A DNA stretch of 38,252 nucleotides from Alphaproteobacteria bacterium (GCA_024236075.1 JACKLE010000013.1:1-38252), one strand, 5' to 3'. Shown: positions 1 to 8,063, counted from the first letter of the stretch. Notes: generated by a model not told the origin, from the letters alone. Numbers and translations are program-made.

Positions 1-16
1 GGCTGCGCCGTCACGC

Positions 17-34
17 CGGAAGGTCGTTCTTCCG
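17..34 (-). terminator. Possible hairpin after speE
   Basis: A 6-bp stem (CGGAAG paired with CTTCCG, 6-nt loop) lies directly after the speE stop codon. No T-run follows it, so it could be a weak terminator or an mRNA 3'-end structure. Confidence 0.25.
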
Positions 35-39
35 TCCCC

Positions 40-909
40 CTACCGGTTCTTTCCCGGCACGAGCCGGGCGATCCAGGGCGGGAGAGCGAAGGCGGCGCGG
101 TGGACGGCCGGGGAATAATAGTCCGTAGGGAAATCTTTCGCCTCGAAGCGCGCGGCGATGGCGTCGTGGTCGAGGGTGCCGAGGCGCGAATCGTTCGACG
201 CCCAGGTGAGGCCCATATGGCCGCCGATATAGGTGGGCGTGACGGTCAGGAAGACGCCGACATTCTTGAACGCGCTCGAGAGCTGGCTCACGGTCTGCGT
301 GAGCTCGCCGGCCTGGTAGTGCGGCACGCCGGTCTGGAAGAGGGCGAAGCCGCCGGGCGCGAGGGCGCGCGAGACCACCGAGTAGAACTCGTCGGCGAAG
401 AGCACCTCGGCCGGGCCCACCGGGTCCGGACGGTCGGCGACGATGAGGTCGTAGCGTCCCGCCGTCTCGGCCGCCTTGAGATAGGGGAAGGCGTCCTCCG
501 CGCGCACGGTGAGGCGCGGATCGGCGAAGGCGGCGCCCGAGACGTGCTCGAAATGGATCTTCGAGAGCGCGATCACGCGGTCGTCGATGTCGACGAGGTC
601 GACGCGCTCGACGTCCTTGTGCTTGAGCACCTCCTCGGCGATGGCGCCGTCGCCGCCGCCGACGATCATCGCGCGCTTCACCGCGCCGTGCTCGATCATC
701 GGCACGTGGGAGAGCATCTCCGAATAGGAGCTCTCGTCGCGGTCGGTGAGCTGGACGATGCCGTCGAGCACCAGGACGCGCCCGTTGAGGGGGCTGTCGA
801 AGATGCGGATGTGCTGGAAGCGCGAGCGCTCGTCGGCGAGGACCGGCCCGTCCAGGGCGATGGTCTGGGCATAGCCCTTGTAGAGCGTCTCGGCGAAGGT
901 CATCGACAT
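40..909 (-). CDS. speE: Polyamine aminopropyltransferase (spermidine synthase)
   Basis: This 289-residue cytosolic protein matches spermidine synthase, which transfers an aminopropyl group from decarboxylated S-adenosylmethionine to putrescine. The cofactor loop GGGDG is at residues 84-88, the QLTDRDE segment that contacts the polyamine starts near residue 53, and DRPDPVGP at 159-166 replaces the usual DSTDPVGP while keeping both aspartates, including the proton acceptor (Asp159). Length is normal for the family. The first ATG is chosen because AAGGA lies about 11 nt upstream; a second in-frame ATG two codons later is possible. The gene is divergent from the FAD oxidoreductase operon, with 237 bp between starts. 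No adenosylmethionine decarboxylase gene is visible here. Family assignment is secure. Confidence 0.95.
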   Translation of the reverse strand: MSMTFAETLYKGYAQTIALDGPVLADERSRFQHIRIFDSPLNGRVLVLDGIVQLTDRDESSYSEMLSHVPMIEHGAVKRAMIVGGGDGAIAEEVLKHKDVERVDLVDIDDRVIALSKIHFEHVSGAAFADPRLTVRAEDAFPYLKAAETAGRYDLIVADRPDPVGPAEVLFADEFYSVVSRALAPGGFALFQTGVPHYQAGELTQTVSQLSSAFKNVGVFLTVTPTYIGGHMGLTWASNDSRLGTLDHDAIAARFEAKDFPTDYYSPAVHRAAFALPPWIARLVPGKNR

Positions 910-1146
910 GGGGCCCCAAGTCCTTCTGCTCGCGCCACGTGTCCCGCCCGGGCAACTGCCCCGATAGGAAGAATGTGCCGCCTCTCGCTGGAACGCCCGG
1001 AAACCGACGCGCCGGGCGCGGCCGGTATAAGGGAGGCCGGGCCCGGCTTCAATTGTGGGACCTCAAGAATCCGGGTCCAATCGGCACTGGCCCTCATCTT
1101 GCCTCTTCGGGGCCCGGGGGGCTTCGCGGATGAGCCGGGGCGTGCC

Positions 1147-2691
1147 ATGCCGGAGGTAAGCGCGGTCGTGATCGGCGCCGGCGTCGACGGCCTCGTGGCC
1201 GCGTCGATGCTGGCCCGTCGCGGCGTGACTGTGAGCGTGCTGGAAGCGGCCGAGGAGATCGGCGGCGCGGCGCGCACGCTCGCCTTCCATCCCGGCTTCC
1301 GCATTCCGCTCGCCCCCGAGCGCCTTCTCGCCCTGCGCCCCGGCCTCGTCTGGGAAAGCGGGATCGACCTTCACGACCTCACCATCGTGCCTCACGGCAC
1401 GAGCGTCGCGATCGGCGAGGACGGGCGCAGCCTCGCGCGCCATCTCGACGACGAGGCGGACTTGCGCGCCCTCGCGGCGCTCGCGCCCGGCGACGCGCTG
1501 CGCATGCCGCTCTTCGAGACCATGCTCGCGCGCGGCGGCGCGCTCGCCGACCGCCTCGGCCTCGGCGAGCCGCTCGGCGTCGAGACGGCGCGCGCCTTCC
1601 TCAAGCGCAGCCGCCGCGTCGACGCGGCCCTTCTCGCGCTCGGCGCGGACGAGGCGCACGAATGCGCGCGCCTGCTGTCGGGTGCGCTGGGGGCGCTCCT
1701 CGACCGGCATTTCGCCGACCCCCTGGTCAAGGCGGGGCTCGCCGGGCCCGCGCTTCTGGGCTCGGGCCTGGGCCCGATGGCGCCGGGCACGGCCGCGGGG
1801 CTTCTCCTCGCCCAGGTCGGCGCGCAGCTCGCTCCCCCGCGCACCGGCGCCCACCTCATGGGCGGGCTCAAGGGCTTCGTCGAGGCGCTCGGCCGGGCCG
1901 CGGCCGCCGCCGGGGCGAGCCTGCGCGTGAACGCGACCGTCCGCGAGCTGACGTTGAAGCACGACCGCGTCGCGGGCGTGGTCCTCGAATCGGGCGAGGC
2001 GCTGCCGGCCGATCTCGTGCTCTCCACCCTGCCGGCCCGCGCGAGCGTCGAGCTTCTGGAAGCCGGCCCGCTGCGCGAGGCGCTGCTCGGCCAGCTTCCG
2101 GCGGCCGAGCCGAGCGTCGTCACGGCGCGCGCCGCCTTCGCGCTCGAGCGCGCGCCGCGCTGGACGGCCCTGCCGCCCGCGCTGCATCGCCATATCGGAC
2201 CCATCCAGCTCGCGCCCGATCTCGGCGGCCTCGAGCGGGCGAGCGACGCGGCCCGCGCGGGCGCCGTGCCCGATGCGCCGTGGGCGGAGCTTCATCTCGC
2301 GAGCGCCCTCGACGCGGGCCTCGCGCCTCCGGGCAAGGCGCTGCTCACGGTCACGCTGAGCCCGCTGCCGGGGGCGCTCTCGGAGGGCTGGAGCGCGGAG
2401 GCCGAGGCCGGCCTCCTCGACCACCTTCAGGCGCGCATCGGCGCCGTCGCGCGCGGCTTCGAGGCGACGATAGAAGGGCGCACGCTCGCGCTCGGCGCGG
2501 GGGCGGGAGCGGGGTCCTTCCGCCTCTTCGGCCGGGGCGCCGGGCGCCTCGACGCCGGGGGCCGCGCCGGTCCGAAGAATCTCTATCTCTGCGGCGCGGC
2601 GGACCATGCTCCGCTCGCGCCGCTGGGCACGGCGGGCCTCAAGGCGGCCAAGCTCTGCCTTGCCGATCTGAGCGGCCTCAAGGTCGCGTGA
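1147..2691 (+). CDS. FAD-dependent oxidoreductase, PYROXD2/phytoene-desaturase superfamily (first paralogue)
   Basis: This 514-residue protein begins with a Rossmann FAD-binding fold (VVIGAGVDGLVAA near residues 7-19, acidic residue at the end of the second strand near 35) and has the amine-oxidase/phytoene-desaturase layout, with LMGGLKGFVEALGRAAAAAG in the middle and a C-terminal NLYLCGAADHAP segment that would contact the flavin. The second glycine-loop position carries VDG where the neighbour has ING. The C-terminal flavin loop lacks the glycine-rich turn kept by the next gene (LAPLGTAG instead of GGVSGLPG). The reading frame stays open far upstream, but ATG 1147 puts the Rossmann motif at its usual distance. 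It is the first gene of a three-gene operon, 10 bp before its paralogue. Substrate is unknown; amine or carotenoid-like oxidation are both possible. Confidence 0.8.
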   Translation: MPEVSAVVIGAGVDGLVAASMLARRGVTVSVLEAAEEIGGAARTLAFHPGFRIPLAPERLLALRPGLVWESGIDLHDLTIVPHGTSVAIGEDGRSLARHLDDEADLRALAALAPGDALRMPLFETMLARGGALADRLGLGEPLGVETARAFLKRSRRVDAALLALGADEAHECARLLSGALGALLDRHFADPLVKAGLAGPALLGSGLGPMAPGTAAGLLLAQVGAQLAPPRTGAHLMGGLKGFVEALGRAAAAAGASLRVNATVRELTLKHDRVAGVVLESGEALPADLVLSTLPARASVELLEAGPLREALLGQLPAAEPSVVTARAAFALERAPRWTALPPALHRHIGPIQLAPDLGGLERASDAARAGAVPDAPWAELHLASALDAGLAPPGKALLTVTLSPLPGALSEGWSAEAEAGLLDHLQARIGAVARGFEATIEGRTLALGAGAGAGSFRLFGRGAGRLDAGGRAGPKNLYLCGAADHAPLAPLGTAGLKAAKLCLADLSGLKVA

Positions 2692-2701
2692 GGGGAGGGC
2701 G

Positions 2702-4324
2702 ATGGCACTCGAGCGCAGCGACCTCACGCCCCCGGGCGGCGGCGGCGAGCCGGCGGAGCGGCCCGTTCTCGTCATCGGCGCGGGCATCAACGGGCTTGCG
2801 AGCGCGGCCTATCTCGCGCGGGCGGGGCGCCGCGTGCTCGTGCTCGAGGGGCGCAACCGGCTCGGCGGCATGGCGGCCTCGGTGCGCCTGGACGACGGGC
2901 CCGTCGTGTCGGAATGCGCCCATCTCGTGACGGCGCTCCATCCCGACGTGATGAGCGAGCTCGGCCTCTACCGCCACGGCCTGCGCTTCTCGCACCGCCG
3001 CCTGCCGACGATGCTGCTCAAGCCCGGCACCACGCTCGCGCTTTCGGAGGACCCGTGGGAGGCCGAGGCCGCGATCGCCGAGATCGCGCCGGGCGACGCG
3101 CGCGCCTATCGCCGCTTCCTCGAGCTCGTGCGGCGCTTCCACGAGGCGCTCGATCCCCTGATCGCCAATCCGCCCGCGCGCCTGGGCGGCGACGAGGCCG
3201 CCCTCAACGAGGCGGCCCACCTCCTCGGCGCGCGGATCGGGCGCGTGAGCGAGCGCGATTTCGCGGCTCTCGCCACGATGCTCGCCGCGCCCGTCGCCGA
3301 GGTGCTCGACGGCTATTTCGCCTCGCCCTTCCTCAAGGGCGGGCTCGCCTTCGACGGCGTCATCGGCGCCTTCGCCGCGCCCTCCTGGAACGGAACGTTC
3401 CTGAGCTTCCTGCAGCGCCGCTTCGCCTCGGTTTCGGGCCGCTGGGGCGCCTGCGGGCATCCGGCCGGCGGGCTCGGGGCGCTCGCGGACGCCTTCTGGA
3501 ACGCCGCTCGCGCGAACGGGGCCGAGCTGCGCCTCAATGCGAGGGTCTCGCGCATCGCCGTCGACGGCGACCGCGTGGCGGGCGTCGTGCTCACGACCGG
3601 CGAGGAGATCGCGGCGGACATCGTCGTCTCGACGCTCCATCCGCATGCGACCTTTCTGGAGCTCGTCGGCGCCCGCCATGTGGATGTCGGCTTCGCCGAG
3701 GATCTCGCCCATCTCGAGTCGCGCGGCAGCGTGGCGCGCCTCACCTTCGTCATCGAGGGCCTGCCGCGCCTCGGCACGCATCAGGACGAGCCCGCGCCGG
3801 CCGGCCGCTTCGTCATCGCGCCGGATCTCGGCTATCTCGAGCGTGCGCTCACGCCCGCGAAGTTCGGCGCGACGCCCGCCGAGCCCGCCGTCGAGTTCGC
3901 CATTCCATCCGTGCACGATGCGTCCATGCAGCACGAGGGGCGCCACATCGTGACGGCGCTGGCGCTGCACGCGCCGCTGCGCGCCGCCGAGACCGACGAG
4001 ACGCGGGCGGCCTTCGCCGACGCGGTGACGCAAACCATCACGCGCGTCATGCCGGACTTTCGCCGGCGCGTCCGGCGGGCCGAGGTCCTGATGCCCCGCG
4101 ACATCGAGGAGCGCTTCGGCGCGCGCGGCGGCCACTGGCACCACATCGACCTCGTCCCCGACCAGGCCTGGTGCCTGCGCCCGCACGCGCGCGCCGCCGC
4201 CTATCGCGGGCCGCTCGACGGGCTCTACCTCGCGGGCGCGAGCAGCCATCCCTGGGGCGGCGTCTCGGGCCTTCCCGGGCGCGGCGCCGCGTTCGCCATC
4301 CTCAAGGACCGGGGGTGGGGATGA
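2702..4324 (+). CDS. FAD-dependent oxidoreductase, PYROXD2/phytoene-desaturase superfamily (second paralogue)
   Basis: This 540-residue flavoprotein has an N-terminal FAD motif (VLVIGAGINGLASAAYLA, about residues 22-39, followed by VLVLEG), the conserved RLGGMA segment, a central GHPAGGLGALADAF block and the intact C-terminal flavin loop LYLAGASSHPWGGVSGLPG. Its length of about 540 is typical of PYROXD2-like proteins. Carotenoid genes are absent nearby, so a desaturase role in carotenoid synthesis is not supported. Its stop overlaps the start of the GcvT-like gene (ATGA), and it follows its own paralogue by 10 bp. Two paralogues expressed together suggest a hetero-oligomer, which is inference. 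Substrate is unknown. Confidence 0.85.
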   Translation: MALERSDLTPPGGGGEPAERPVLVIGAGINGLASAAYLARAGRRVLVLEGRNRLGGMAASVRLDDGPVVSECAHLVTALHPDVMSELGLYRHGLRFSHRRLPTMLLKPGTTLALSEDPWEAEAAIAEIAPGDARAYRRFLELVRRFHEALDPLIANPPARLGGDEAALNEAAHLLGARIGRVSERDFAALATMLAAPVAEVLDGYFASPFLKGGLAFDGVIGAFAAPSWNGTFLSFLQRRFASVSGRWGACGHPAGGLGALADAFWNAARANGAELRLNARVSRIAVDGDRVAGVVLTTGEEIAADIVVSTLHPHATFLELVGARHVDVGFAEDLAHLESRGSVARLTFVIEGLPRLGTHQDEPAPAGRFVIAPDLGYLERALTPAKFGATPAEPAVEFAIPSVHDASMQHEGRHIVTALALHAPLRAAETDETRAAFADAVTQTITRVMPDFRRRVRRAEVLMPRDIEERFGARGGHWHHIDLVPDQAWCLRPHARAAAYRGPLDGLYLAGASSHPWGGVSGLPGRGAAFAILKDRGWG

Positions 4325-5493
4325 CCGACATGTGGCATGCCGGCGCCCCCCAATTCTGGCGTCGCTCCCCCGTCACGAGCGTGCTCGCGCCGCTGATGGG
4401 CCAGGCGCGCTGGCGCGTCTGCGGCGGCGTGGGCGTGCCCGCGGCCTTCTCCTCGCGGGGAGAGGAGGAGGCCTCGCTGCGCACCGGGGCGGCCTTCACC
4501 GACCGCTCCTGGCTCTCGACCTATCTCGTGAGCGGCGCCGAGGCGGCGCGCCTCCTCGACCGCGTGCAGACGCGCGACGTGTCGCAGCTCCAGGTCGGCC
4601 ATTCCATGCGCACGGCCGCGGTCGACGACGAGGGGCGGCTCATCGATCTGTGCACGGTCTATCGCCTGGAGGAGGACGTCTTCCAGCTCGCGGGCGAGGT
4701 GGCGATCGGGGCCTGGCTCGCGCGCGCGGCGGCGCATTTCGCGGTCGCGCTCGAGGAGACGACCGGCTCGCTCGCCTGCCTCCAGCTCGTGGGGCCCGCG
4801 ATCGGGGCGCTTCTCGACGCGCTCGGCGCCGCGCAGGGCGACCGCCTCGCCGCCGGAGCGATGGAGCTCGTCGAGGACGGCTCGCTCGCCTTCCATCTCT
4901 GCCGGCGCGGTCCGGGCACGCCCGACGCCTACGAGATGTGGTTCTCGGCCGTCACGGCGGAGCACGCCATGCGCCGCCTGCTCGCGCTCGGCGAGACGGT
5001 CGGCCTCAGGCCGGTCGGCGCGGATGCCTTCGAGGCCCTGCGCATCGCGACGGGCCAGCCGCGCGCCTTCGCCGAGTTCGAGCCCGCCATTCTCGCGCGC
5101 GAGCGCGCCCATGCGCGCACGCCCTTCGCCTGCGGCGCGGGCGGGCTCGTCGATCTCGACAAGCCCTTCTCGGGACGGCGCGCGCTCCTCGCGGCCGCGC
5201 GCGCGCCGGCGCCCCGCCCGGTGCGGCTCGCGATCGAGGGCTTCGCCGCCGCCCGAGGCCAGAGCCTGCGCGCCGGCGCTTCGCTCGTCGGCGTACTCAC
5301 TTCGGCGGCCGTCTCGCCGAGCCGGGGCGCGAGCCTCGCGCTCGGCTTTCTCGACGCCGAGCCGGCGCCCGGCGCCGCGCTCGAAGCCGTCGGCGCCGCC
5401 GGGCCCATGCGCGCGCGCATCCTCGGCGCCTTCGAGCCCGACCCCGGCGGCCCCAAGCCCCGCTTCGGCCGTCGCCATGGCGACGGAGGCTGA
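4321..5493 (+). CDS. GcvT-like folate-binding protein (aminomethyltransferase family)
   Basis: This 390-residue protein resembles the folate-binding T protein of glycine cleavage and the related C-terminal half of sarcosine and dimethylglycine dehydrogenases. An N-terminal segment (TGAAFTDRSWLSTYLVSGAEA) matches the start of the GcvT fold. VDDEGRLIDLCTVYRL at about 101-115 aligns with the family segment carrying the folate-activating aspartate (Asp109 here, by motif alignment), and VDLDKPFSGRRALL matches the later DK-F-GR-AL block. Start ATG 4321 overlaps the previous stop, so translation is coupled to the upstream flavoprotein. No gcvH, gcvP or other glycine-cleavage gene is adjacent, so this is probably not the housekeeping T protein. 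I infer that it accepts a one-carbon unit released by the flavoproteins onto tetrahydrofolate. Confidence 0.8.
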   Translation: MTDMWHAGAPQFWRRSPVTSVLAPLMGQARWRVCGGVGVPAAFSSRGEEEASLRTGAAFTDRSWLSTYLVSGAEAARLLDRVQTRDVSQLQVGHSMRTAAVDDEGRLIDLCTVYRLEEDVFQLAGEVAIGAWLARAAAHFAVALEETTGSLACLQLVGPAIGALLDALGAAQGDRLAAGAMELVEDGSLAFHLCRRGPGTPDAYEMWFSAVTAEHAMRRLLALGETVGLRPVGADAFEALRIATGQPRAFAEFEPAILARERAHARTPFACGAGGLVDLDKPFSGRRALLAAARAPAPRPVRLAIEGFAAARGQSLRAGASLVGVLTSAAVSPSRGASLALGFLDAEPAPGAALEAVGAAGPMRARILGAFEPDPGGPKPRFGRRHGDGG

Positions 5494-5714
5494 GCCGCTC
5501 CCCCGTTAGTGCCCTAAGACAGGCATGGCGCGCCCTGCGCCGGGCCTGCGACGGGCGCGCCGACGCGCGAGGACCCCACGCCGCTTCCGCACCCTCCCGC
5601 GGAACCGCGCGGCGCGCCCGTCCTCTCTTTTTCCCTCTCCCGCGACATGAGCGCCTGCCGCCTTCCCCGCGACGGAACCCGCCGCGCGGCGCGTTAGGCA
5701 CCACAAGGGCTGGA

Positions 5715-5735
5715 CGGTCCGCCCGAGGCGGACCG
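5715..5735. other. Perfect 9-bp hairpin in the leader of the EF-hand operon
   Basis: CGGTCCGCC and GGCGGACCG form a perfect 9-bp stem with a CGA loop, ending 24 nt before the start codon of the EF-hand gene. It could be the terminator of the preceding GcvT-like operon, a leader RNA structure or an operator. There is no T-run. The rest of 5494-5759 holds no convincing gene; it is very GC-rich and contains two GGAAC elements (5601, 5674). Confidence 0.45.
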
Positions 5736-5759
5736 GCTCACAGATCGGGAGTTTGTTTC

Positions 5760-6272
5760 ATGAGCGATCCAAGGCTCGCTGCACTTCTCGCCGGCGCGTC
5801 TCTCCTCGCGCTTCTCGCCGTCGCGCCGGCGCAGGCCGAACCCACGGCCGGCACGGCGCCGAAAGGCGGACGCATGTCGCTCGAGCGCGCCGACGCGAAC
5901 GGCGACGGCGCGGTCTCGCGCGCGGAGTTCCTCGCCGCCGGCAAGGCGCGCTTCGAGGCGATGGACACCGGCAAGGACGGCTTCGTCGACGAGAGCGAGC
6001 GCGAGGCCGTCAAGGCGAAATTCATGGAGCGCGCCGGGAGCGCCGGGGCGAAGATGCCCGCGGGCCTCGCCGAAGGCGGCCAGCGCATGGGCGGCGCGCG
6101 CGGGCTCGACCGCATGGACAAGGACGGCGACGGCAAGATCTCGCTCGCCGAGCAGGAGGCCTTCGACGCGGCGGTGTTCGCGCGCCTCGACAAGAATGCC
6201 GACGGCAGCCTCGCCGGCGACGAGCTCGTCCGCGGGCCCCATGAGGCGCCCGGCAAGACACCGGCTCAATGA
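5760..6272 (+). CDS. Secreted EF-hand calcium-binding protein
   Basis: This 170-residue protein has a clear signal peptide (hydrophobic 8-22, cleavage after AQA at residue 26) and four canonical 12-residue EF-hand loops: DANGDGAVSRAE (45-56), DTGKDGFVDESE (69-80), DKDGDGKISLAE (120-131) and DKNADGSLAGDE (144-155). Each keeps acidic or Asn ligands at positions 1, 3 (Gly in the second loop) and 5 and Glu at 12, so calcium binding in the periplasm is well supported. It heads a four-gene operon; its stop overlaps the sigma-factor start (ATGA). I infer that it is part of the stress response the sigma factor controls, but its precise role is unknown. Confidence 0.88.
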   Translation: MSDPRLAALLAGASLLALLAVAPAQAEPTAGTAPKGGRMSLERADANGDGAVSRAEFLAAGKARFEAMDTGKDGFVDESEREAVKAKFMERAGSAGAKMPAGLAEGGQRMGGARGLDRMDKDGDGKISLAEQEAFDAAVFARLDKNADGSLAGDELVRGPHEAPGKTPAQ

Positions 6273-6964
6273 CGATGTCGAGCGGGACGGCGATGCGCGC
6301 TATCCTCGGCGGGGTGCGCTGGACCGCGCCCCAACGAGGAGTGTGGACGCTGACCGATCCCGAGGTCGAGCGACAGCCGCCGGTGCCGGACGCGGACTCC
6401 GCCGCGGCCGACGATCCCGATCTCGCGCTCGTGCGCGCGATCGCGGAGGGCGATCAGGAGGCTTGCCGGACGCTGGTCGACCGGCATCTGCCGCGCATGC
6501 TGGGGCTCGCGCGCCGCATGCTCGGCAATCCGCATGAGGCGGAGGATGTGGCACAGGAGGTGTTTCTGCGCGTCTGGACACATGCATCGCGCTGGCGCCC
6601 GGAGGGCGCGCGCTTCGAGACCTGGCTTCACCGCGTGGCGATCAATCTTTGCTATGACCGCCTGAGGCGCAAGCGCGAGGTGCTCGTGGACGAGATGCCC
6701 GAGGAGGCGGACCCGGCTCCGAACGCCGAGACGCTCTACCACGAGGCCCATGTGGCGAGCCGGGTGGAGGCCGCGATCGCGAGCCTTCCGGACCGCCAGA
6801 AGACGGCGATCCTGCTCTGCCATCAGCAGGGCATGACGAATATCGAGGCCGCCGCGGCGCTGGACGTCAGCATCGAGGCGTTGGAATCTCTCCTTGCGCG
6901 CGGGCGGCGGCGGCTGAAGGAGATCCTGAGCGCCGAGGCGGGCGATCTGTTGGGAGGCGTATGA
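6269..6964 (+). CDS. ECF-type RNA polymerase sigma factor
   Basis: This is a group 4 (ECF) sigma factor of up to 231 residues. Region 2 spans about 51-138, including EAEDVAQEVFLRVW for core binding and -10 recognition and the FETWLHRVAINLCYDRLRR helix. Region 4 spans about 165-218, with a helix-turn-helix (GMTNIEAAAALDVSIEALESLLARGRRRLK) for -35 recognition. The ATG overlaps the EF-hand stop, which suggests translational coupling. The first ~45 residues are poorly conserved in character, and an internal GTG at 6341 preceded by GAGGA could be the real start, so the N-terminus is uncertain. The next two genes encode membrane proteins typical of sigma-control modules. Autoregulation is expected for the family but not proven here. 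Confidence 0.93.
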   Translation: MTMSSGTAMRAILGGVRWTAPQRGVWTLTDPEVERQPPVPDADSAAADDPDLALVRAIAEGDQEACRTLVDRHLPRMLGLARRMLGNPHEAEDVAQEVFLRVWTHASRWRPEGARFETWLHRVAINLCYDRLRRKREVLVDEMPEEADPAPNAETLYHEAHVASRVEAAIASLPDRQKTAILLCHQQGMTNIEAAAALDVSIEALESLLARGRRRLKEILSAEAGDLLGGV

Positions 6965-6965
6965 C

Positions 6966-7523
6966 ATGGCCGAGCGCGAGGACAGGATGAACGCGGAGCG
7001 CTTCGCCCGCATCCTCGAGGCGTACGGCGCCGATCCGCGCCGCTGGCCGGCGGCCGAGCGCGCGGCGTGCGAGGCGTTCGCGGCGGCCGATCCGCAGGCG
7101 GGCGCGGCGCTCGGCGCGGAGCGCGCGCTCGACGAGCTGCTCGACGCCCTGCCTCCGGTCGCGCCGTCGCTCGCCCTGCGCACGCGCATTCTCTCGGCGA
7201 CGCCGCGCGCGACGCCGCCGCTCGCCAGGCCGGCGAAGCCCGAGCGGGCGCGGGGCTCGCTGCAAGGCCTTCTCGGCGGCTTCGGCCTCGGCGGCGGGCT
7301 CGGCGAGACGCTTGCGCTGCCGCGCTTGCCCGCGAGCGCGCTCTCGCTCTTCGCCGCCTCGGCGGCCTTCGGGCTCTATCTCGGAATGGCGGGTCCCGCC
7401 TGGGTGACGGGCGTGAGCGAAAGCGCGGCCTACGAGACCGCGAAGGTCGACGCGGTCGTGCTGGCCTTCGGCGCGCGCGGCTTCGAGGACGGCGGCGATT
7501 TCGGCGAGGGAAGCGTGCAATGA
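6966..7523 (+). CDS. Single-pass membrane protein, probable anti-sigma factor
   Basis: This 185-residue protein has a cytosolic N-terminal part with the motif RILEAYGADPRRWPAAERAA (residues 15-34), a linker rich in Gly and Pro, one predicted membrane helix at about 122-142, and a short C-terminal tail of about 40 residues. It has no HxxxCxxC motif, so it is not a zinc-binding anti-sigma factor. Its start lies one base after the sigma-factor stop, and its stop overlaps the next start (ATGA). Position and topology are the basis for calling it an anti-sigma factor; direct sequence recognition is weak. The short extracytoplasmic tail fits control by the downstream sensor. Confidence 0.6.
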   Translation: MAEREDRMNAERFARILEAYGADPRRWPAAERAACEAFAAADPQAGAALGAERALDELLDALPPVAPSLALRTRILSATPRATPPLARPAKPERARGSLQGLLGGFGLGGGLGETLALPRLPASALSLFAASAAFGLYLGMAGPAWVTGVSESAAYETAKVDAVVLAFGARGFEDGGDFGEGSVQ

Positions 7524-8059
7524 CCGAGACGGCGCCCGCGCCCAGGAAGCGCTTCCCTCTGCTCCTCGTGATCTCGCTCGCGGTCAATCTCTTTCTGGTC
7601 GGGATCACCGCCGGGCTGCTCGGGCGCTATGCGCGGCTTTCCGAGTCGATCCTTCTCGGCGGGGCGGGCGAGCTTTCGCCGCGCAGCGTCCTCGCCCTCG
7701 TGCCGTCGACCGCGCGGCCCAAGATCAAGCACGTGCTCGCCGAGCACGGGCGCGACGTGCGCGGGCTGCTGACCGATGCCGGGCGCGCGCGGTTGGAGAC
7801 GTTCCGCGTGCTGCGCACCGAGCCCCTCGACGTCGAGGCCCTGCGCGTCGCCTTCGCGAGCTCGCGCGCGCGCGACGCCGCCCTCGTCGAGGCCTCGCAG
7901 GAGCTCGTGGTGGAGATGGCGGAGGCGCTGACGGCCGAGGAGCGCGAGGCGCTCATCAAGAACGTGCGCGAGCGCGTCGACGAGCGCGGACGCATGCTGC
8001 GCCCGCCCGGCGAGCGCCGTCCGCCGGCGAACGGGGAGCCGCTGCGGCGGGCGCCCTGA
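7520..8059 (+). CDS. Periplasmic sensor-like protein (heavy-metal sensor/CpxP-like type)
   Basis: This 179-residue protein has a short basic N-terminus, one membrane helix (about 12-34) and an alpha-helical extracytoplasmic domain with helical repeats up to residue 155. It then has a basic Pro/Arg-rich tail. The layout matches the periplasmic heavy-metal sensor family (CnrX-like) that sits beside ECF sigma and anti-sigma genes. Only two histidines (71, 76) are visible in the domain and there is no His/Met-rich cluster, so metal sensing is not shown. Translation is coupled to the anti-sigma-like gene by an ATGA overlap. It ends 4 bp from the stop of the convergent histidine kinase. Confidence 0.65.
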   Translation: MTETAPAPRKRFPLLLVISLAVNLFLVGITAGLLGRYARLSESILLGGAGELSPRSVLALVPSTARPKIKHVLAEHGRDVRGLLTDAGRARLETFRVLRTEPLDVEALRVAFASSRARDAALVEASQELVVEMAEALTAEEREALIKNVRERVDERGRMLRPPGERRPPANGEPLRRAP

Positions 8060-8063
8060 TCCC

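Noticed and set aside
11..955. A 314-residue minus-strand frame over speE
   Set aside because: It is an Arg/Pro-rich shadow of the real speE frame, as happens throughout this GC-rich sequence.
100..1146. A plus-strand open frame joined to the first FAD oxidoreductase, which would add about 350 residues
   Set aside because: It is antisense to speE for most of its length, consists of Arg/Gly/Glu-rich shadow sequence, and the Rossmann motif is expected at the N-terminus.
5506..5706. A 66-residue minus-strand frame between the GcvT-like gene and the EF-hand gene
   Set aside because: Very Arg/Gly-rich, no ribosome site, no recognisable motif.
6300..6587. Cys/Pro-rich 95-residue antisense frame over the sigma factor
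   Set aside because: The sigma-factor frame fully explains the DNA; the antisense product has no fold-like pattern.
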